Below are positions 31,604-41,467 of a stretch of 64,000 nt of DNA, in pieces. A program made the position numbers and the translations under genes. The first letter of the stretch is position 1, and the number at the start of each line of letters is the position of its first letter. Source of the stretch: Plenodomus lindquistii (lineage: Eukaryota > Ascomycota > Dothideomycetes > Pleosporales > Leptosphaeriaceae); contig JANUWI010000018.1 of the NCBI GenBank assembly GCA_025504975.1, positions 682,001-746,000 on the forward strand, given 5' to 3'. The notes beneath the pieces are model-generated. The model had not been told where the DNA came from, did not search any database, and was given only the letters and a program-made list of their open reading frames with translations.

Positions 31604-33483
31604 GCACTGTACGAAGGAGCTCGTATTGATCAAGTCACCAAAGTCACAAGCACTGTGGTTAACACCACACACTAGAAAGTCTATCAAAAGTGATCAGCCT
31701 ATACGTGTATTCTCTACAAGTACTAGAGACAATATTATGCTAGACCTTGAAACCTTTATCGCCGTAATCATTCGAATTCTATTAGCCAGGATCTAATGTG
31801 ACATGTCTCTATCGTGTAGGTAACTTTGGGGACGGTATTGACACCGTCTTTCATCCCCGAACATGATCGCTGTGATGAGTTGGGCATGTTGGTGTTCTTG
31901 GAGCAGCGAACACGGGACTCGAGTAGCTCAATGCAAAAAAAAAAAACTGAGACTGCTCTCATCTTGGTTCTTTGAGTCGCAGCTGGGAGAGTCATTGCTC
32001 GCTTATATTTGCTGTTGTTGAATTCTCGACTACCTTGATGGTTGGTACGGGTGTTGTTTCCGGAGATGGGTTATATGGGTGATTGGTGGGGGAAACGGAG
32101 AGCATGGGCCGAAGGTCGAGTCACCTTTGAGCACGCCATATACTGTCGAGAGAGTCCGCGTGATATATCGCGATTGGTTAACCACCTCAGATCTGCATGT
32201 TACTGATTGCATCCAAGCACGTTTCCTGTGTTGTGGAAAGATCAGCAAGACTGGTTCGAATGACGGCTAATCAGTTTCCAGCGGAGCGCGATGCCGGAAA
32301 CAGAGACATGAGTGTCTGAGTTAAGGAGAAGTTTTACATCTTCTGACCAATGGGTTTCCATCGCGCTAGGTAAGTATAGCGAGACTTGCACATCACAGCG
32401 GATGTTTTTGACACGTCGCTCGGGCTCTGCACATGCGGGTAGCCGGGTGGTTCACCCTTCTCGCTCTTTTAAAGCATATTAGATATTTAGCCTGCCATGT
32501 CGTTGATTCAAGATCACGATAGGCGCAAGACAGGTGTCGAAACACGATGCGCATCGAGCAGCCCAAGTCTCGTGGGGAGTAGGACCGATTGGCCTTGGGC
32601 ACACAACCGGCCAAAAGCATGAGACACATGGCGATTTGCAAAGCCCGATGGTAGGGAATCGTTGAAATTCGATGCCATACCAGTGGGAGGTGGAGCAAGT
32701 CCCGCGGCGTTCCGGCTGTCGAATCAGTGGAGACGAGTTGTGGGAACGGCTAGGCTCGGGTCGAGGCTACCAGCCACAGGTGGCGTAGAGAGCGATGCTG
32801 TTTTGGGGCCCGATATATCAGGCTGGGCGGTGCATGAATATGGCGCGTTGCAGGACGACGGAAGAGGTGGAAAAAGGGGACGACGGGCCAAAATGCCAGC
32901 CTTGTGAAGCAGCGCGTAGGTTGTGGGTGAGGTGGTCAAATGGGACAGCGTGGAATGCTAGTGCCGGCTTCTTGGGGATGAGTTGTTGTCGCGGTAGCAC
33001 CGGGGTTGCATGTGATGATGGGCAGAAGCAGTGGTGTGGCTGCCTTTGTGGAACGGGTTTCCTGCAGTTTGTCTGCAGCATGGGCCGTTGTGCAGATGCA
33101 AGTGGCGACTCGGAGTTGTCTTGCAGTGAAGGAGCACGCAGAAAGCAGGGTTGGACGCGTGGGACGCGCATGGAGAGAGTCGATTTCGATTCCAGCCTGC
33201 CGGCCCAAGCGCTGCTCTGTGAGATTGCACACGGGCACCTTGGTCGCGAGGCACAAGGCCAGCGCAGACAAGGTTTGTGCGCATGTCTGACTTGGTTGTC
33301 CTCTTTACTTGCTCCTCTGACCCTCGATCCGCTCCTTTTCCACGGGCCTCGCTGCTGTTGACTGTGCGGCCGCCTGTCACACGCCCCCCTCCGGCTGACA
33401 GCTGCGCCGCCGCCGAACAAACGAAGGACCAAATCAACCACTCGGCAGACGTGGCCACACGAGGCGCCTCGCCCGACGCCAGC
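31604..33483. other. Repeat copy and long SSK1 leader, no supported gene
   Basis: 1.9 kb. Repeat copy C lies at the left. From 32.7 kb the sequence is GC-rich with overlapping frames on both strands, including a minus-strand frame of almost 300 codons that runs into SSK1. None of them has a family or splice support. A long 5' leader for SSK1 is likely. Confidence 0.5.
31617..31815 (+). repeat. Dispersed decayed repeat, copy C
   Basis: GAGCTCGTATTGATCAAG-CACCAAAGTCACAAGCACTGT matches copy B. Later GTGTATTCTCTACAAGTACTAGAGA matches 29078-29100. The extension near 31773-31820 (TCATTCGAAT, then GATCTAATGTGACATGTCTCTATCGTGTAG) resembles 29563-29625. Orientation is the same as A and B. Confidence 0.7.
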
Positions 33484-35998
33484 ATGAGCAGCATCAAGTC
33501 GCGGCTCCATCAGGCGCGCCAGAAGCTGCTGCGGCGCGGCAGTGCAGCATCGACGACAGCGCGGTCCATTGCATCGTCGGCGGGCAGCGAGCTCCATGGC
33601 CCGGGACACATGGCCGGCAGCAGGCTGCGCAAGAGCATCTCCATGTCCAGGCTGCCGGCGGCGTCTGGCACAGGCACACAACTGCGGGGAGACAGCGGAC
33701 CGGATGCGCAACGCTTGACCCAGTCAGAAGTCTTGAGCACGGGCCCCGAGGCCGCTGAGGAGAGTAGCACCAGCCGTAGCCGGTCGACCTTTGCGTCCAC
33801 GTCCATTTCCAACGATCGGCAGTCTGATCTGCCCACGCCCAACAGCAACGCCAGCGTCCCCAGCAGCTACACGCCGCCCACGCCGCCGCCGCCGCCGCCG
33901 CCGCCTGTGTGCCCCGAGGTCACGCTCGAGGAGCCCACGCCTATTCACCCTGCCGCGCAGGTGCAGCCCGCCAACGCGCTTCCCTCGCCCGCAGCCTCGC
34001 CCTTGCCCTTGCCCTCGCCCGGCGCGCCCACGGCTGCAACTGCCACCACTGCCACCACTGCCACCACTGCCACCACTGCCACCACTGCCGCCACTGCCGC
34101 CACTGCCTCCCCGTCCAGCATCCTGCGCCGCCAGTCTGTCGCCAACACAGCCGATGGCCGCATAATCAAGACGCTGCTCGCCCCCGACATCCCCCACGCC
34201 GCCCTTGCAACGGGCCCCCCGACTGCCGTAGCCCCCAGCGACTACTTTGGCACTGCAGCTGGCCCTGCCGCCTTCTCCCCCGGCATGATGCACCGCAAGA
34301 TCTGGGTCAAGCGGCCCGGCGCCTCGCCCACCCTGGTGCAGATCCGCGAGGACGACCTGGTCGACGACGTGCGCGACATGATACTGAAAAAATACGCAAA
34401 CTCGCTGGGCAGGAGCTTCGACTCGCCCGACGTCACGCTCAAGGTCGTGCCGCGCGATGCACAGAAGGGCCAGGACCGCACCCTGGGGCCCGAGGAGGAA
34501 ATGTGCCGGACCTTGGATGCATACTTCCCCGGCGGGCAGACGGTCGCCGAGGCTCTCATCATCGACGTGCCCCAGAAGAGGACGCCCAAACCCTCGCCCA
34601 GGGTCCCTCAATACTACCCCTACCACGACGATGCGACGAGCCATCAGACCGAGTACTTCCCTCCCATGCCTGTCGTCCAGCCCTCGCCCGCTCCCCCCGG
34701 CTCATCGCCCAACGAGGCTCGCATACCGCTGCCTCATGCCCCACACTCGATAGCAGTCCTCAACACTGGACATCTGCCCCCTCTGCCATCACCTGGTGGC
34801 ACCCGGCGAGGGACCCTCCATGCTCATCGTCCCAAGTACCAACGAACACACACTGCTTCGCCCACTATAATGGCTGGTGGCATTCCCTCATTAGCCACCA
34901 CCAGTGCCCCTCGTCCAAACAACCGTCCACGCAAAGACTCGTCTGCTTCCGATACCAAGCATTCTACCACCTCGAACAACCCGATACCCACTCCTCCCGT
35001 CGGCGCCGACTCCATGCTCCGCCAACAAACACTGCAAACCTCGACTCCCTCCACACCACGTATAGCCTCGCCAGTACTCAAGGAAAAGAGACGAAAGAAG
35101 AGACCAGCCATCGAAGCACCCAGTCTCCCCGCCGGCCTCCTCGATGGCTCTGTACCCCCCATCAACGTCCTCATCGTCGAAGACAACATTATCAATTTGC
35201 GCGTCTTGGGTGCCTTCATGCAGCGTCTCAAAGTGCGCTGGCAACGCGCCATGAACGGCAAAGAGGCCGTGACAAAGTGGAAGGCCGGAGGGTTCCATCT
35301 TGTGCTCATGGATATCCAACTGCCTGTCATGAACGGATTAGAAGCCACCAAAGAGATTCGACGGCTCGAACGCGTCAACAGCATTGGTGTATTCAGCAGT
35401 GGAAGCAGCGAGGCGCCAAATACAAGACTAGGGGGTGACAAGGCACAGGAGGAGGTTGTCAAGGATGACCAGCTAAGCGACAAGGGCATGTTCAAGAGCC
35501 CGGTTATCATTGTGGCGCTTACGGCGAGTTCGCTGCAGAGTGATAGGCATGAGGCGTTGGCTGCGGGGTGCAATGATTTCTTGACAAAGGTACGCCCCCC
35601 TCCCCCCTAACATGCCAGTAGTGTGTATGTACTAACCTCCCACACAGCCTGTCAACTTCGTCTGGCTCGAGCGCAAAGTCAAAGAATGGGGCTGCATGCA
35701 GGCTCTCATCGACTTTGACGGATGGCGCAAGTGGAAAGATTTCGCAGACAAGAGCGACAACAACGATTCCACCTCCAAGTTGTCTAGCAGCTACCACAGT
35801 ATCGCCCCGAGCAAGAAGAGCAATATGAGTCCAACCACGAGTTCTCACCCTGAAATTGGTGCTAATGGTGACAAGAAGGACGAGAGTGTGCGGGAAAGGG
35901 AAAAGGAGAGGAAGAACAAGAGAAAGAGTTTGAGTGTGCTACCCACGCTTGTTGCAGAGGAGGCGGAAAGTCCGCCTACAGGTGACACCGCCGCTTAA
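33484..35998 (+). CDS. SSK1: Response regulator of the HOG pathway (SSK1-like)
   Basis: Receives phosphate from the histidine kinase/Ypd1 relay and, when unphosphorylated, activates the Ssk2-type MAPKKK of the osmotic and oxidative stress pathway. Two exons, 33484-35589 and 35648-35998 (58 nt intron), encode 818 residues. The N-terminal ~260 residues are disordered with poly-Pro and Thr-Ala repeats. A conserved SSK1-specific domain follows (MHRKIWVKRPGASPTLVQIR to ALIIDVPQKR, about 272-365). The receiver domain starts near residue 560: acidic pocket E566/D567, phospho-acceptor D610 in LMDIQLPVMNG, Thr in ALTASS, and K702 directly before the intron. As in other Ssk1 proteins, a long insert (RRLERVNSIG to GMFKSP) separates the Asp from the last strands. 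The tail is Lys/Glu-rich. A longer upstream in-frame extension exists, but ATG 33484 fits known starts better. Confidence 0.92.
34034..34110 (+). repeat. 9-bp coding minisatellite in SSK1
   Basis: About eight copies of ACTGCCACC and its variant ACTGCCGCC encode Thr-Ala-Thr units in the disordered N-terminal part. Length change stays in frame, so alleles may differ between strains. Confidence 0.88.
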
Positions 35999-36656
35999 GA
36001 AGTAAGAGGGGACGACGACCACAACATCACAAACACAACACAACAGACCATGTCACACCACAGTATATCACAGCGACTATAGAATGTCAACATCAACCAT
36101 CAATTACACCGGCCAGACGCCTCCACAGCCGTCAGCTCAACTTTGCATCCCACGGATTCTCCTATGTCAACTCGATACTTTAACGGCGCTTTTGACATTT
36201 TCATTCGGTTTGCGCAATTTTGTCGCCGGCAGGCTCTTGGCGAGTTGCGTAATTACACACGTACACGATTTCGACACTAGGTTGATTGGTGGAGTGGGGT
36301 CTATGCGGCGGGGAAAAAATCGTGAGGAGTTTGGGCGGGGGGAGTACGTGTATGTGTATATAGAGTGGAACCTGATAGAGGGGAGAGGAGGGGAGGAGGT
36401 TAATGATAATTGTCTTGTTCGGATTTGATGTGCCTTACTGTTGGGTTTTAATGTGCGGATTAGCATGGAAGAGACAGTGAGTTTAGACCTGAGTTGACCA
36501 ACGTATTCTGGCTGTCCTCATGTTGTCATGGTCGTCTAGGTCAGTGATATGCATGGTTTGAGTATTGCTGTAGGTGTGGTGAGTGAGCGTGGGTCTGTTG
36601 AAGTACGATTGGGCATCTAGAGGGAAGGCACTGATCGCGCTAGTGACGCGCTAACG
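35999..36656. other. 3' flank of SSK1, no gene
   Basis: About 660 nt without a supported gene, AT-rich near 36200 and G-rich near 36300-36400. Confidence 0.5.
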
Positions 36657-37661
36657 TTGAGCATACACTCACGAGGCCTTGACTACAATTCTCTGCCTCG
36701 AGACAACGACAATATGTCGTATACACGACGATTAGTTCGGACCACACCGAATTTCATGGTTGCATCGCCTAGATGTAGGACACCGGCGGTGGTAAAGTCG
36801 AGGATATCGTTTGCATATACTACTCAATCACCGCCTACTCGCTCCACTGCATCCCACAACGAGCTGTTTGAGTATACATCTGGACGCTGGCTGTTACTTC
36901 ACATCTGGCCTACTACACGAAATCTTCTGTTAACACAACGACGTAGTTGGAACAATGTTAAAAAAAAACATGCGGACAAATGGCGTGTCTTCCACTTTTC
37001 AGAATTCAACTTGGCTGCTGAGACTGTTGGACAAAAGGCAGAAAATATGAATAGCCTTGGGAAGCTTGGTGAAGGCGGCTTCAACAGAGCATTACTTATC
37101 ACCATGTAAAACGGCTTCAGGTTCGTTGGCCGTATTCCATACGCGTCGACTGAGCCAAAGGACTTACTTGTCGCGAGTGATGTTGCGACAATAAGATATC
37201 CCCGCTTGCATGGCCCGCCTGTTCCGGAGATATACGGTTACTCGACTACTTTTAATAATGCTGTTAGTGTCGAATACATATTCATGGAACTCGTTGACGG
37301 ACGCAACTTGGGTGAGCACTGGCGTGTGATGCTAAATTAAGCAAAGATTGAAGCCACCACCAAGCTTGTGGAGTTGGAGGCGCGGTTTTTTGCTTTGGAA
37401 TTGCCGGCGAGTGGGAGTCTTTACTACGAAAGGGATTTGCCAGCAGGAGTTCGGAAGATTGATCTGCGTGAGAATGATCCTGCATTTGGCAACGGAATTT
37501 GTGTTGGGCCAGATACTGGACAATTATGGACAGCCGCTACATCCTCTGCAACGCGTGCGGAGATATTCAGGGTAGGTAATCTCGAGCTTGCAAAGCAATC
37601 GCGGTCTCGTGAGAAAACAGCTCGAGTGGTGAAGGCTTGCGCCACAAATTCATTAATGTGA
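36657..37661 (+). pseudogene. N-terminal half of an AIM9-like phosphotransferase pseudogene
   Basis: AIM9 proteins are mitochondrial members of the aminoglycoside-phosphotransferase (kinase-like) fold. A presequence-like start leads to FEYTSGRWL. A 54 nt intron (36893-36946) then joins to WNN, and the family pattern follows: LGEGGFNRALL, GRIPY, VASDVATIRY, LHGPPVPEIYGYS, VEYIFMEL, LVELEARFFALELPASGSLYY. The frame is cut by TAA at 37107-37109 and TAA at 37338-37340, yet continues in the same register both times. Homology fades near 37.6 kb, about halfway through the family. The catalytic-loop half is absent here but present on the opposite strand at 40.5-41.4 kb. Confidence 0.82.
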
Positions 37662-38487
37662 CCTGTGACCTCATAGTATAGATCTATACCTTATGCACAT
37701 ACGTGCGACCCATGGTCTTGTCGAAGTTAGTATCTGGTAAAGTACAGTCTCCTCATCCACCATGCACTTTCCCGGGGTGCGGGCTATAAAGTAATTTGTC
37801 GGAGCGTACTGTGGAGACTTGCACCATCGAATGGGCAAACCTCGATCTTGGAGGCAGGGTGATAGAAGCGCGTGCATATGAATGAAACAGGAATTCAAAC
37901 CACACCGGCTCACCGGCTCGACACCGCCCTTTGCAAACGCTGGACCTTGGGTAGAGGGCCTGCTGACACCTCGCACAGGCAGTCACGAATTCACTTCATC
38001 CAGAGATTTGCTCTGCCAGTAATAACCCACTGTTCTTCTCTCACCTGCCTCTCACTTGCCCCATGTGCGACTTCCACGAGTCGAGTTTGCACTCCGTGAA
38101 AGCTGCAGGCGGATACTATATCAACACGTGCTCTCCCGTACTCCCTCCCAGCCAAGATCCTCGCTTCTGTTTCTATTTCACTGCAGCCCCCGCCTCCGCC
38201 GAACCAGAGCGCCAGCTTGCTCGTATTGGTCACTTCACCTGCCACCAGCGCACCCTGCCGGCGACCTCACAAACCAAGTTACGAAGACTTGTAAAACTCA
38301 ACCCATCACCCCCCAACAGCTCCAAGATCATTGCCACCACAGCTTACCAGGTGAGTAACAATACCAGACACTGCGCACCAACAAGACCGCTGATCAAGTT
38401 TATTGCAGATTGAGGACCCCAGCCAGTGTCGAGCCACAAAACCTTGCACGAGCGGGAGCTTCGTCAGTCACTATCCAAGCTCACGCG
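37662..38487. other. Spacer with a probable 5' leader intron
   Basis: 826 nt. A GTGAGT-GCAG intron (38351-38408, 58 nt) fits the leader of the gene at 38488. An upstream frame (from 38063) that could use it has no family resemblance and is not called. Confidence 0.4.
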
Positions 38488-38829
38488 ATGCCTCTCTTCC
38501 CTCCCGGTACTCCGCATAACATCTTCGATGGTTATCTCGACGACTGGGAAGCCTGGAGAGACGGCGTAGATCCTGGTCCTATGCCTCCCACGACCATGCA
38601 GAAGACTGTCGAGCAGGGCTGCGAATTCATCAAGGACTTCACCCCCCTAGAAGGGCACAGCATAGAGTTCAAGAAGGAGATGAAAGGACACGTGCTTGAA
38701 CAACGCACCTTTGACAGTGATCGTGTGTGGGCTAGAGTATTCATCAAAGACGTCACAGAGCATGGTCCAAATGATGCAGACAAGGATAAATGGGCCCCGA
38801 TGAGCGCGATTAAGGTTGATGAGAAGTAG
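38488..38829 (+). CDS. Hypothetical small protein
   Basis: 113 residues from ATG 38488 (CTCACGCG ATG CCT). The sequence starts MPLFPPGTPHNIFDGYLDDWEAWRDG and is rich in aromatic and acidic residues. No signal peptide or TM, a single Cys, and no recognised family. A longer in-frame start at 38410 exists, and a leader intron (38351-38408) ends just before it, so the true start could be there. Composition is ordinary coding, unlike the surrounding sequence. The gene sits between the two halves of the broken AIM9-like gene. Confidence 0.55.
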   Translation: MPLFPPGTPHNIFDGYLDDWEAWRDGVDPGPMPPTTMQKTVEQGCEFIKDFTPLEGHSIEFKKEMKGHVLEQRTFDSDRVWARVFIKDVTEHGPNDADKDKWAPMSAIKVDEK

Positions 38830-39600
38830 GAAGAGATCAGAGACTGGTGTGTCCATGTTTGTTCGTTTCCCGTGCAGAAGCTGTGGGAGTGATGAGTGGA
38901 AGGCAGCGATCTCTGGGACAGGGGAGCAGGCAGGTATTGCCGTTCTGCACATTGGGTAACACTATCGCCCACGGCAGTTTGTACGATGGAAGTCAAAGTG
39001 AGCCTTTCGGAACAGGTCCAAATTGGCCCTCGATTTATCTCGGTGATAGCTTTTCCTGTAGAATGATCAGGATAACAGCCATGAATCCAATCACTCATAC
39101 CTTCTCCGTTGCATTATTGAAGACAATGTTTACGACTTCCTTTACACCATGTCTTCTATCAAAAAATATGCGTAATGCCCCTAACATCATCTTCCAGAGA
39201 ACGTACGGAGGAGTTCGTTTTCCTGAAAGCACCGTAGCACTACTGCGAGGAGCCGTGTCAGTCTCCTCGCAGCCGTAACGCATACGCAGAGTTGTTCTTG
39301 ATATATCTGTATACTCTACAGTGTTCTAAAGATATACTCTTATTCCGTAACATAACGCTGTTAGCTCCCCAATCTAGGATAACGCTGTTGCAATCAAGAA
39401 CTCGTAGTGTGTGTGCGCCAAAAGAAACAGTTTCCTTAATACCTTATCTACAGAATCGAAACAACCTTATACGTTCCACGCTAGGCTTGCTAGGCGTAAG
39501 GACAAGTGTAACTGCCGACATGCACACTCGACATTTCCATATCAAGGATGCCCCGGGGACAATCCCTCCTGTTGTACAACCACCTCCTCATGCAAAACTT
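38830..39600. other. Intergenic spacer
   Basis: 770 nt between the small hypothetical gene (+) and the secreted protein gene (-). Short AT-rich frames only; nothing supported. Confidence 0.45.
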
Positions 39601-40111
39601 CTACTTGCAGTTGCTCGCCCCAGGAATAAACGTGCCATCCGAGTTCTCGCACCCACACTTGCCATCATCAGGGCTCTTAATGCACCCCGCGCCCTCCCCG
39701 CTGCTCTCACCCTTCACACCAGCCGGAGCCCAGTAAAACGTCCACGTATCCGCGTTGGCCTTGGTGCTTGTACCGGGCGCGCAGTTGTACGCCTCACATG
39801 TGCCATAGGGAGCGCCGGGGACCTTGTCGTACTGGTGGTCTGTAGTGAAGACGGCGAAGGTCTGCTTGGCGGTGCGGGTGTTGTGGCTGCATTCCGCAGC
39901 TTGGATGGCTTTGCTCGTTTTGATAGCTGCGTTGGTATTAGTTCACGTGTGGGGGAGCGTTTTTTTAAGGTGGTTGTTTGGAGGGAAACGGACGGGAGCA
40001 GCTGGGCTTGGTTGGGTATTTGCCCTTGGTGTTTGAGGTTGCGGGATCAAGGGTGGCAGTGACGGCGGTGGTTAGTGCGAGGATCACGAGGAAGGTTTGG
40101 CGGCCGAACAT
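39601..40111 (-). CDS. Small secreted cysteine-rich protein, candidate effector
   Basis: Two exons on the minus strand, 39994-40111 and 39601-39926, encode 147 residues. The signal peptide is MFGRQTFLVILALTTAVTA. I chose donor GTCCGT at 39993 (67 nt intron, CTAAT branch, GCAG end) because it adds the Cys of KPSC and gives eight cysteines, an even number suited to disulfides. A GC donor (GCAAAT) 30 nt upstream would give seven. The mature chain includes AAECSHN, GTCEAYNCAPG, TFYWAPAG, GCIKSPDDGKCGCENSDG and ends ASNCK. No family recognised; the pattern is that of an apoplastic effector or antimicrobial-type protein. It lies inside the proposed inverted segment. Confidence 0.72.
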
Positions 40112-40524
40112 GGTGCTGGATTGGTGTGTTGTTGAGTTTGAGTTTGGGTTTGAGTTCGAGTTTAGGTATGAGGCGGAAATGGACTGGTGGCTTGATGGTA
40201 GTGTAGGTTAGTGGCGCGGCGTCTACTTTTATATTCATCTTGTTGCAAGTCGCACAGACAGTGTACACCCAATTTGTTGCAAACATCACCAGATACGCAG
40301 TACCTGACGATCCACATCTGGTACGAACGCGGTGGTCATGTGGAGACTCGGTAATTTGTTGTTTCCTTGCACAGGCCAGGATTGCGAAACACCGCATCTA
40401 GAACCGGCAAGGGTGGGAATGGTAATCACGAAGCTTGGTCCACTCAAGCACAAGGCTTGCGCAAGGATCGACTCATCCGCCCCCAGCATAGTCTGTCTCA
40501 ACCACCAAACGTTGTTGATGTTTC
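40112..40524. other. Promoter of the secreted protein gene
   Basis: About 410 nt upstream of the minus-strand secreted gene, with an imperfect GTTTGAGTTTGGGTTTGAG-type short repeat in its leader (40131-40165). No gene. Confidence 0.5.
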
Positions 40525-41369
40525 TCATGCATTCTCCTCCTCGTTATAGTCGTCGAACGGCCAATGCGCTGTCATTGCCGCTCGCTCCTCCCGGACTCAG
40601 CTTCCGCAATTGTATCAGCCTTGAACTTGCTTGCCCGTTGCTTGAACTCGTCATATAACTCCAGGGCAACATGTCCGTCCTGCTCAACTCCCAGGATAAT
40701 CACGGCTCGACTCAAGAACTTTATCCGCGTCGACTTGCGCCTCATCTAACCGTAGGCATTCCTCAATCTTATCCTTCGAGGAGGCGACGGGACAACCTAT
40801 GTCTGCATGTGTGAGGACCTGGAAAATTCAGGCCAATGTTTCGTCAACTCGATCAAGCTTGCTCTTAAAGCAACGTTATCGCCACGCCATGGCCATGTGG
40901 CAGTATCATAGAGATTGCGTATCAGACCGCTGAACTCTTTCGTCATTGCCTTGTAGTGTCTTGGATTGAGGCGTTTAGTCGCTGTCACGTATGTGTAGTG
41001 AAGCTGACGGCGGTGTTGAAGTATCGCCTGCTTAATCTGCTCGGGGCTCGTCAGTTTATCGTATGCTACGGTTGGCTCGGATGTTCCGAATGACATCGAC
41101 GCGCTATCGATGTTGTTATTGAACTGACCCGGAATACCCGTTTGTATGAACAGTGGCAGGGCAGTACAGTGTTGCCAGTCGATCACGCCGGTAATGGCGA
41201 GGTTCTCCGATATGAAGACATTGTTTGGCGAGAAGTCGGGATGTCTGGGCGTGGGACGGGCAAGCACGTGGCTATGGTCGGGAACTATGTAGGGCACCAC
41301 AGCCAGGTACTGTTGTAAGCTCTTCAGGTGCTCGGTGGGCGTCAGCTTCTTATAATAATAGATCTCTCG
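40525..41369 (-). pseudogene. C-terminal half of an AIM9-like phosphotransferase pseudogene
   Basis: Reading the minus strand from about 41369, family sequence appears in order: REIYYYKKL, LAVVPYIVP, the catalytic-loop motif RHPDFSPNNVF, the metal-binding VIDWQHC, then LPLFIQTGIP, and RRQLHYTYV. The frame then ends (stop near 40797) and homology continues in other registers: CPVASSKDKIEECLRLDEAQ, then YDEFKQRASKFKADT, then HWPFDDYNEEE with a final TGA at 40525-40527. At least two frameshifts and internal stops break it. There is no N-lobe upstream: the next 100 nt lead into the end of the GT2 gene. It supplies the part missing from the plus-strand half at 36.7-37.7 kb. Confidence 0.82.
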
Positions 41370-41467
41370 CTAGCAAGTCACAATGTTCATTTCGCAAGCT
41401 TCAGGCAACTCTGAATCTCTCCGGGAGGTCATTGTAGTTGTCGTGCAAGAAAGTTCAGATTTTCTAT

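Noticed and set aside
32818..33711. Minus-strand frame of 297 codons upstream of SSK1
   Set aside because: Cys/Arg/Ala-rich composition without a domain, partly antisense to SSK1; explained by GC content.
33724..34644. Minus-strand frame of 306 codons opposite SSK1
   Set aside because: It mirrors the GC-rich, repeat-bearing SSK1 coding sequence; Gly/Arg-rich low complexity, no family, while the plus strand has clear domains.
33909..35438. Plus-strand frame of 509 codons in another register of SSK1
   Set aside because: His/Arg/Pro-rich shadow frame over a gene with recognised receiver domain.
38063..38519. Two-exon frame through the intron at 38351-38408 in another register
   Set aside because: It ends soon after the joint and has no conserved content; the intron fits better as a leader intron of the gene at 38488.
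39927..40030. GC-AG intron for the secreted protein at 39601-40111
   Set aside because: Possible, but the GTCCGT donor gives a more usual intron length and an even number of cysteines.
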